This document shows, one piece after another, positions 1-10,700 of a stretch of 64,000 nucleotides of DNA. Below the pieces are notes generated by a model, which was not told where the DNA came from, ran no database searches, and saw only the letters and a program-made list of their open reading frames with translations. Source of the DNA: Symsagittifera roscoffensis (lineage: Eukaryota > Xenacoelomorpha > Acoela > Convolutidae); the NCBI RefSeq assembly GCF_963678635.1, contig NC_087063.1, forward strand, positions 17,238,449 through 17,302,448, read 5' to 3'. The translations under genes were made by a program, and so were the position numbers. How positions within the stretch are numbered: position 1 is the stretch's first letter; each line of letters starts with the position of its first letter.

Positions 1-1745
1 ACAATTGAAAAAGGAACAAGAAAAACAAAACTTGTCATGATTAAAATTCTTTGAGTTTTTTAAGAGGACCTTGTGAGGTTGACATTAAACATTCCAAAAT
101 ATGGAGCCATAGTCTTATCGATATTTAAAACAAAACCGAAAATTTGTAGGAAACAAAATATTAGGTAGAAAAGCCGACCACATTACAACCAACAGTCAAA
201 AAGCTGAAAAACAATCAAAACTTTCTGCTTATAAAGTGTTCACCAGTGCTTTATATGTAGTGAATGTAAGACCCAATTCGTGAACCAAATCGACAGATTT
301 TAAGTCAACAACCGTAAAGCAGAAAACTTGGAATACAACACTAATAAAGCATAACAAACTAGCAGACAGAAAATGGGATCAACGCCGCTAAATTACAAGT
401 CTTTCCTGAGGTGAAAAAAAAACGTGATAGTGTCGAGAAAAGCTTAATCTAACATTACTTTCATATCTTTGAATCAATTTGTCTGAAATCGAAACAATTT
501 TTAACAAAAATAACATGACAAAAAAGACCACAGAACGGTAAACTTGCATCGGAACAAAAAATTCACAGCGGCATCGAACCAAAAAATGCTAATTGCAAGA
601 AAACAAATCGCATGCGTATAAATTCCGTTCTCATTACCCGACAAAGCAAACTTTTTCGAGAAGTTTTGGAAAAAACTTTATATGTAAAGTTTTTCAAAAA
701 ATGCAATGAGACTCGTAAAAATTTATAAATGAATTACTTCCACTGAGAGCTTTCACAAAAACCAGATTTTATCTTTACGCCAGATGCACTGGATAATTCT
801 TTGAAATTGAATTATTATAATAAACGAACTAAAAAGCCAAAAATTGATTCTAAAAATTTTCACTTTTTTCATTAAAAAATTGACAATTTTTTTTCAGGTT
901 TAATTTTCTAATTGTACAACGGAAAGCTTAAGAGGGTGATTTAGATTTTTGAAAAATTTCTTGTTAGAGATCCATTGTTAGAAAAACAACATTAGTTATA
1001 GGTTAATAACATTAGGCAATTAAGCCGACAGAATTAAAGCTGAAAGACCTGAGCCGAAAATCTACCAAATTTTCGAATCTGATAAAATTTTAATAGTTAA
1101 CTCTCAACGTAAACACAAGGCCAACACACTAACCATGCTATTAACTAACCATACGTATAACACAGTTATTTACAGGAAAAAAAGGTCTAGTACCCGATTA
1201 CAATACCCTTGCTTACCGCAAAGGTAATTATGGTGAAAATTGTTTAAATCACAATAAAATTCAGTGCTGTGGCAAATAAGCCGAAAAAAAAAGCAGACAA
1301 GCAATCGGCCGACAACTCTTGTCTCGAGCAAAATGTTTCAATTTGATAACGCTTGCTACTTGCAGGCGCGATAATTTTGTATGTTCACTAACTTTTTACA
1401 GTTCTGATGATAACATTTGTACACTGAACTCCGCCAATTGGGGAGCTTTTTTCATTCGAACAAACTTCGACTAATGAATTGTCCATTTTTGACTTTTTTT
1501 CATACCATCTTCAGCTCAGACACCAAAATCTGAGACAAGCGCCATGAGTTCAATGGTTATGGGGGGTTCAAAACTTGTTGGCGGATTGTAGCCGTGGAGC
1601 CTTTTTGACAGAGCCAGCCTGCGCCACTAACTAGAACTAAGCACTTCATAAAAGGTCTTTTTATTTGATGAAACTTTGCTCAGAATTAGATTTGATCATT
1701 AAATTATAGGAACTAATATCCAAATGAGTAGCTGTTATAAACTAC
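1..1745. other. AT-rich region downstream of BNIP2 exon 2, no gene seen
   Basis: No reading frame here looks like a conserved protein. The BNIP2-like gene to the right needs at least one more 3' exon on the minus strand. I looked for an exon continuing the BCH domain in this stretch and found none, so this is probably intron. A less AT-rich patch lies at about 1540-1640 without a convincing frame. Short motifs such as the AAGCCGACAG-type words near 1020 match the dispersed repeat vocabulary found across the window. Confidence 0.5.
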
Positions 1746-4700
1746 CTTGGCCAGCTTCATGCCGGTTTTGACCCAGAAGTCGGGATGGACGAGGTACAGT
1801 GCTTGAAGCTGCTTGCGCACCCGGTGGTCGATATGAGTGAAGCATTTCTTGAGCCAGTTCAAACTGGGCGTCACTGAATCGTCAGCCCCACCGTGCAGAT
1901 AAACCAATACATACTCTCCCGTAATCAAAATTTGAATTGAGCTAATAACGTACAGAAACAGGTTATCCATTATATATTTATAGTCTGGTCGTTTCTTTTC
2001 CGGCATAAAACAAGCTGAGAAAACCAGAATCGTTTGACCAGTTGGTGTAAACCCACCATGCGATAAAACCTTCTTGAAAGGATCCAGAATTTTCATATCA
2101 ATTCGCTTCTCGACACCGTTAATGAAGGTTACACGCCACCTTCGTGTAGCCTGGATATTCATAGACGCATCGACCAATTTCTCGTCAAACATCTCATCAT
2201 TATCCAATGTTTGATCATTGGGGTTGTTTCCCAGTTGATTTGCCCCGAACCCACCTCCTAATTCCTGGTCATCCCATTCAAACTCATAGGTACTATTGAC
2301 GCCAGGAGTTTGGACACTTCCGTCAGATGCCAAATTTGCGTCCTCTAAATCTATCCCATACTCTTCTTCTAATCGCCTCTTCTGCTCTTCCAGCGTCTCT
2401 TTCATTTCATCTTCATCCAGATCTTCGGATTCACTGAATAGCACTGAAGTATTTCTGGCCATGTCTGAGATCTCATCATCTTGCCATTCGTCGAATAATT
2501 TAAAATTTTGTTCGCTTTCAGAAGGAATGAGCCGAGTTTTAGGTTGGCTCACCTTTGGCGTTGCTTGCACCATTTTAAGGTATCTATTTCTTTCTTGACA
2601 CTCCCTCTGCACCGCTAAAATTGGCTCGCGGTAATCTATATCAGCTGGCATAAATATCGCTATTTCGAAATCCACAATTTGTCTTTTCTGGCTACGAGAT
2701 GAAGACTCTATTTTAGGTTTAGTGGAATTAGTTGAATTACTGGCTAAACTACCTGATATCATAGCTGAAGTGAGAGGATCAGTAATGCACTCTTGGGCTC
2801 CGTAAACAGAAGAATCGTTAGGGACATTCCGCAAATGATTTAACCTTTTAGTATGAAATGACTGATGTTTTACAAACTTTGAAACCATACGCTGATACTC
2901 TTCGCGTGAATTCGGCAACTCTGAGATATATGACTGGTACCTTGAAGAGTCGATGCCGTCTGCTATCATTTCTTGGCATATATTTGAAGCGACAACATTT
3001 TCATTGTGCAAATCGAATAGGTAATCATCTACATTCACCGCTGGCTGTGGTGCCTTTTCGCTTTCCTTTGGGGGTTCATTGGAGGTTTTCGGCTCTTCTT
3101 CTGTGTCTGCAATTGAGTCCATATGTTTCAGGAACTCTTCGTTTTGTTTTCTAAATTGTTCAAACGCCTCTTCAGTCCCAGGAAGATCTACTCTATTGAA
3201 ACCCAAACGTCCCGGATCTGCATCTTCTTCAACTTCTGCAACCTCACGACAATGACCCTCCGCTTCACCAGTTCCCAGACTACCATCTGCGATTCTGTCG
3301 GATGCCCTTCCATCTTTATCATCGCCACTCGAAGTCAAATTTTCGTCGAGTTTGGATAGGAGTTCCTGAGTGTCGAGGGTCAGAGCGGAGGCTGGGAGTG
3401 CTGTGAACTTGGCGAATGAGCTGTCTACAGTATAGCTGTTTGGCGGCGTCTGCGGATAGCTGGACCCTTGTGACCTAGGAGATAGGGATCCACTTGTAGT
3501 GGTCAGAGAATAGACGCCTGATGTAAAACCTGAGAAATATTATGGTGTATTAGCATGCCATAATAACAATTGAAGCGCTTCGAAATAAGGCTTCTTTTCT
3601 ACTGAAGCTTTTTATTCAGTTTCAAGTAACTTTCAAAACAGTTAAATCAACACAGAGGCGAAGCTGTGCTTCGCAAACTCAAGCGAGAACACGACAAAAA
3701 AAGCAGCTCTATAAAGTGAGAAAAGAAAAAATAAGCCTCGAATCAGTAAAAATCGGCCAAGTCTCGGATTCAATCTGCGACCTAGAGATTTTCAGTCTAA
3801 CGCAAGAACCACTCAGTCACAGACGCTTAATTGTTCCCGAACACCAGCAATAAATAAAGCGGATAAGAGAAGAGATGCTATGAAATATCCAATGCTACAG
3901 ATCGTGATTATAGCAAAATTGCCCTTCAATAAGTGAACACTTTTATTTGCGAGTTAGGTTGGAAAAAAGAAAGTTCGTATTAATCCACTACGCTTTCAAG
4001 CTGGCTAGTGTTAACATACAAAGAATAGCTAAGAATGATATATTGGCAAATCAAAAGCAGATGTATCACAAACCAAGGCCTTTCAAAAATAATTGATGAA
4101 CAATTAATTGCATTTATTTGATTTTTAAACTCAATTGGAAAACCTCCAATTAATTCAATTATAATGTAAGCGAAAACAGTTAATTGCAATCAATTGGCTG
4201 CTTAGCAAACCTATGTAAAAATATGTGATTAATGCCTGGTTTTTTGAGGTGGAAATGCCTCGGACAAATGAACAAAAATTATGAAAGTATTTTACTTATG
4301 CAGAAAACGAATGGAAACGCAAATGCGGTAAGAAGCTTACTCAGAAGAAAGTAACAGGATATGCTTAAACGATCATGTACATTTGACGATCATGTAAATG
4401 AAGAAGCTTAGAAAAAACTTCTTCCAAGTTGGCTGATTATATCCCTACTGCTAAGAAAAACAGAGAGCTACAAGAATTTAACCACACTTAACCGATACTT
4501 GTTTCCGTAACTAAAGCTATTTAGCGTGAAAGCATAGATTTATCTGATGCGCGAGCTCTTTTTGTGGAAAATCTGAAGTTTTATATGAAAGAAGAATTGA
4601 AGCAGTATTTGTCAATCGATGGCAATTGTCTACGACATTTGAACTTTATTCTTTGCCGAACCTAATTTTGCCACATTTTCGACATGAATATGCCGCCAAA

Positions 4701-7700
4701 TTAGTAAATTGAAAGACTCAAAAATCAAAAGAAATCATTAAAAGCAACAACAAAACTACGATTTGAAATTGGAATCTTAATCACCCAAAACGTATTGCCA
4801 TTGTCATTGGCGCACAATAGTTTTTAAAACAAAGAAACCGAAACCAAGGTTTTTTTTGTTTGAAAAATCAACGAACCCATCCTTATACTAACCAATCATA
4901 TTGATTATTTTTTTTTTGGATTGCAAGTTCCAAAGAAAAAAAAAACTCAAAATCATTTTTTTTGTTACAATACAATTACGAGGGTTCCATGTAATCCAAG
5001 GAATTACATTTTGGCCATTTTACATTTTTGTCTGACACGTCAAAACGTGAATTAAGTTTAGGAGACAAAGTCAATTAAAAATGAATTCAATCTATGATGC
5101 TGTTTTTAAAGTCATAGAGACAGACGTAGAAATTTTAGCAAAAATTATTAACCAAGCCATAAGCGATTCCGACGAAGTACAGATCATAAACGATTTCTTA
5201 ACGGAATTGAAGAGCTTGCTTGACGATGCCAATAACGAAGCAGTCAAGATAATACGCACCGGAACGGACCAGCAAGACTCAATCATTGAACGATTGAAAA
5301 CTTTGAAAGTTTTGTACCGAACGATCCAACTACGATCAAAACGATACGAGCGTACCCTCAACAACACTGCCACGTCTTCTTTAAACTCATCACGAGTAGC
5401 CAGCAACGTCTCGACGCCTTCAATAATACGACAAGCCTTGAAAAATCTTCCCCTTCGACGCCAAACGGAAAGTTTAACCCGTAGTACCACTACACAAAAC
5501 GTCACCATGGACCAGGACACCCCGGACGATTTGCCACAATTTTCAGGATTGCCAGCAATCTTAAACGCTACTTCAAACCACAGATCAAACTCCGCCCAGG
5601 ACAATTCAGGACTCCTACTTCGCCCCGGATCTAACAGCGACGCCAATACCTTGGATCATCGCATTCATCAACAACAAACAGAAACTCTTGGAACTCAAAC
5701 TGCCCATGGAACTCACCTCCATCCTCAGTCAAACCTCTCATTGCAGCAGCCGAACGCCGACTTGTCACAAAGTTCAAACCTTCAGCCGAACCACCCAGAA
5801 GCTCAACTTCAAGGAACGACTATAGAATTGAACAATGGAACTCAACTCCAAATCGACAATCAGCAATTGACAGCAACAGTGGGACAAAGACCGAACTCAG
5901 AAGCTCAACTTCATGAAACGTCAACCCTGGAACTCAAATCCAAGTTTTCAATCAGCAGATGAACGCACCAGCAACCCAACAAAGAAATGTTTCAGCGCCA
6001 ATATTTCTTCCGACAGCAACTTCAAAAGCAGCTCAGAGTCAAATGATTGGACAGCAAATCACACACCCATTTCTTGCTCCCCAGACAGCTAGCCCCCCAC
6101 ATATACTATACCAGCCTTCAAGCCTACAACAGAACCAGCCTCCAAGTCAGCAACAGAGGACACATAATCCGAATAGCGCCTTTAGACCCATCTTGACGAT
6201 TGGAAATCAGAATTCAACCAATCATCCCCCCACCAACGTGTTCAGTGGACACCAGACGACAGCTAAGGGTATCACAAACATCAACGGAGTACCGATACCA
6301 GCACAACCAGCACTACTGCCAACAAACCAAGGAGATCAACGAACAGCAACAAATTGGAACTCCAGCCAGCCGACCCTGACTCACCAATGTAAACAACCTG
6401 CCATGCGATCGTACCAGGAAGGATTTCTGGGAACCACGACAGCATACAACCCTACGAACATGCCGACATCATCAACAACAGCCTTCACTCATGCAGGCTG
6501 CAGGGGACCAACAGGAACAACTCACCCAAATATCAACCGACCTCCCCCTCATCAACATGCAGTCTATCAACATGCAGCACATCAACATGCAGCACATCCA
6601 CATGCAGCACATCAGAACCAGCCGACTTATTTTCCGATTCAGACCAACCTTGGAACAGCACCGACAGACCACAACCATCATCAAACGATCTCGAAGACAT
6701 TCAGAAAATCTGTGCCCATTGTCAAACCATTCATATTCGACGGAGAACCTGAACAATGGTTAGATTGGATAGGACTGTTCAACGCAACCATCAACAGCAC
6801 CGACATGACAAACTCGGAAAAGATTACACATCTGCAGAAACTTGTATCCGGAGATGCCAAATCTCTCATCCGAGGATATGGATGCAATGGAGCAATGTAT
6901 GACGCAGCCCTTCAGCGACTGGAAAACGACTTTGGTAACCCGACGAAGATAGTTACATCCTTCCTTCGACGACTCGACGCCATCAGCGGCCCCAATCTAC
7001 ATACCAGAAGCTACAAGGACCTCGCCAACTTCCTACAGACAATGGTCGATACATTCACGACACTTGGATTCCAGCACGATCTACACTCTACGACAAATGT
7101 CCAAACAGTTTTGTCAAAACTGCCTACCCCTTGCCGACTAGAATGGAATAGATACAATCTGCAATGCAACATCAGACAATCATCACTCATCGACCTCACC
7201 AATTGGTTCAACATCTACGCCGAAGCATGCAGCGATTTGCCGAGCAACAGCAACAACAACAACACCAGAAACAGCAGCAGCAGCAACAACTACAACAGCA
7301 GCAACACTGAAGGATCATCATCCAACGGTCACACCCACCAACATGGACCATCGGATCACCGCGCCAATCAGAACAACCGGAAACGGCAACGCAGCCAGCA
7401 GCAACATAAATCTGGACAAAAGGATCAACGACGAGATTTTTGCCCGGAGAAACGCAATTGCCAGTACCTTGGAAAATGCCAACACTTCATCGCAATGAAC
7501 CCAAAGGACAGATTACAGCATGCCAGGGACCTACAACTAAGTTTCAACTGCCTCAGCCCCCACAAGTTCGCAGACTGTCAATCAACGCAAACCTGCCGGA
7601 CGGACGGATGCAGTAAGAAACACCACACACTTCTGCACAACAGCAGCACCTACAACTCGACGACACAGAGGGAGACAGCCAACCGGAACTCCAGACAACA

Positions 7701-10700
7701 TGACGACACCACCAACTGCAGCACCAGCATAAGCAGAAAGAAATCGACTCGCCACATTCTGACCCTGCCAATAACGATCTCTCATGGCAAACAGAGTTCA
7801 TGCCTATGCAATGCTTGATTGTGGAAGCAAACTGACATTGCTTAAATCATCAATCGCCCTCCAACTCAAACCAGATCTGCAATTAGACGACACCATCCAG
7901 CTAAACCAAGCACTGACATCATCAGATACAGCTTCTACAAAGATGACGATCGCGATTGGACCCTACAACCAGCAAAAGCAGCCATTTCAACTAAATGACA
8001 TCGACGTCATAATGGATTGGAACCTTTCCCAATTCAACCCTGAACTCGTCAACTCCATCTGCCAAAGGAACGAGCCACTTCAACACATTCGGATAGCCAC
8101 ACTGCCCTCGAAACAAATCGGAATCATCATTGGATGCGATTTCGCCGAACTCGTGACACCTTCGGAAGTAATCCATTCAAAACAAAATGTGCCTATTGGA
8201 TGGAAAACGCCACTTGGATGGTCTCTCTGTGGACGAGACAATGCAGCGACACCCAACGACGACATCAACACAATCAACTTCACGACAGACGATACACTGT
8301 TTCGCCACGTAGCTGAATGGATGGAATTGGACGCCGAAGGGATTTCAACTGACCAACGCAGCCTCTCAACAGACAAGGAAGCTCTCCGCATCTTGGAATC
8401 TTCAACAACCCGCTTGCCCAATGGACACTACGAAGTTGGAATGCTTTGGAAACGTGGACAACAACTGCCAAACAATAGATGGCTTGCCAGGAAGCAGCTC
8501 GACAGCCTTCTCCAACGACTGAAGAGAAACACCGAGATGGCACAGAAATATCAGGAGACCATCGACACCGACTTGCAGAAAGGTTTCATAGTCAAAGTTG
8601 ATGATTCCCATGAAGACTCAACAGGAAAATGGTACCTTCCTCATCATCCAGTGACAAACATCAATAAACCTGGCAAGGTACGCCGAGTCCTTAATGCATC
8701 GAGCATCTACAAAGGAGTATCACTCAACAGCAACCTACTAACTGGACCAGACCTCCTCACAAACCTTACTGGAATCGTTATGCGATTTCACGAGGACCAA
8801 ATCACTATTTCTGCCGACATTGAAGCAATGTTCATGCAGGTCTTCAAGAGCCCAGAGGACCAGCCGTATTTGCGATTTCTGTGGAAGGACAACACGGGCC
8901 AACCCGCAACCTTTCAATACACCCGCCACATCTTCGGAGCTACCGACTCACCATGTGTTGCCTGCTACGCCACTCGACAATGTGCGAAGGACAATGCCGA
9001 CAAGTATCCAGCCTTGGGTCAAATAAAAAAACGCAACATATACATGGACGACCTATACAAAGCTGTTTCAACACCGACGGAAGCGACACAGTTAATGAAC
9101 GACCTTCAAAAGATGTTCAGCATTGGAGGTTTCAACCTCACAAAATGGACCTCAAACTCTCAACAATTCCTCGCAACAGTCAACGAGAACCACTTGGAAA
9201 ACAGCGACAGCCTCACCAAGAAGGAACGACCCCTCGAAAGAGTTCTTGGAGTGAAATGGAAACCAGACACGGACGTCTTTCTTGTGGAAGCAAAGAAGTT
9301 TCACGCCATTGACAAGAAGGACTTAACGCAGCGCAAACTATTGAAGTTTGCTTCTTCAATCTTTGACCCGCTTGGAATTACGATGCCACTGACAATTCGA
9401 CTACGACAATCACTTCAACTTGCCTGGAGTAATGGACCTCAATGGGACAAACCTCTAAACATGGAGCATTTAACAGACCTCAACGATTGGATAGACAAGC
9501 GAAGCCAAATCAACGACATCTGCCTGCCCCGGATTTACTTCAAACCAGAAACGAAGATACTGGAAACCCAACTCCATGTATTCAGCGACAACTCCGAACT
9601 TGCCTTAGCATCAGTTGCTTACCTCAGAATCAGATACGACGACGACACAACGGAACTCAAGTTCGTCATTGGAAAAGCTCGAGTAGCACCCATCAGCAGA
9701 ATGACAATTCCAAATCTCGAGCTTCAAGCCGCCACTAACGGAGCTTAACTGTCTCGTTTCATCAAAGAACAACATGACATACGAATCGACAGTACGACAC
9801 TATGGACAGATAGTACAACAGTTCTTCATTGGATAAACTCGCCGAATCAACGACACCGGATCTTCACCGCCAACCGCCTGAATTTCATCATGGACTCAAC
9901 ATCTTCACTGGACTGGAGATACGTGCCCAGCAAAGACAAACCTGCAGACGACGGAACACGTGGTTACAAAGCATGTGACATGACTACCGATTCACGATGG
10001 ATCAAAGGACCAGACTTCTTGTTAAGACCATCATCAGATTGGCCTAATCACCCGCCAACACAACCTACAGCCGATATTCATCTGACAGACAACGACCCAC
10101 AACCGCCAACATCAGTAATCGACTTCAACCGATTTAGCACTTGGACAAGAGCACTCAGAGTTACTTCATATGTTCTTCTCTTCCCCGAAAACATCAAAAG
10201 GAAGACACGCCAGAGCCTCTCACTTCATCACCTGACCTTAGGATTCGCATGGATCATTAAACACTTACAGAATCAATCATTCCCCAAGGAACTAGCATGC
10301 CTGACAAAGAAATCTGACATTCCACCCCGCAGCCCTCTACAACCTATTTGCACCTTCATCGACGATCACGGATACTTACGTGCCAAAGGACGACTACAGA
10401 AAGCCCCGCTTCTACTTTGCAGCCGACATCCAGTCATTCTGAACGCATAAAACTACCCAATACAACTCTTCATGAAGCAAACACACGTAATAAATTCCCA
10501 TTGTGGAATGGAACACACCTGAAGCCTTCTTCAGCAGGACTTTTGGATCATAAGATCACGCAAGCATCTGAAGAAAACTATTCGACAATGCATACCTTGC
10601 CGACGCCTTCGACAGGAACCAGTGAAGCCTCTGATGGCAGATCTACCCCTACAACGACTCCCTTTATCGGAAAACAGTTACCCCTTCTACTCAACAGGAA

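Noticed and set aside
5092-5646. 184-codon minus-strand frame inside the BEL gag
   Set aside because: It is antisense to a real gag frame. It has no domain and is Ser/Val-rich in the way shadow frames are.
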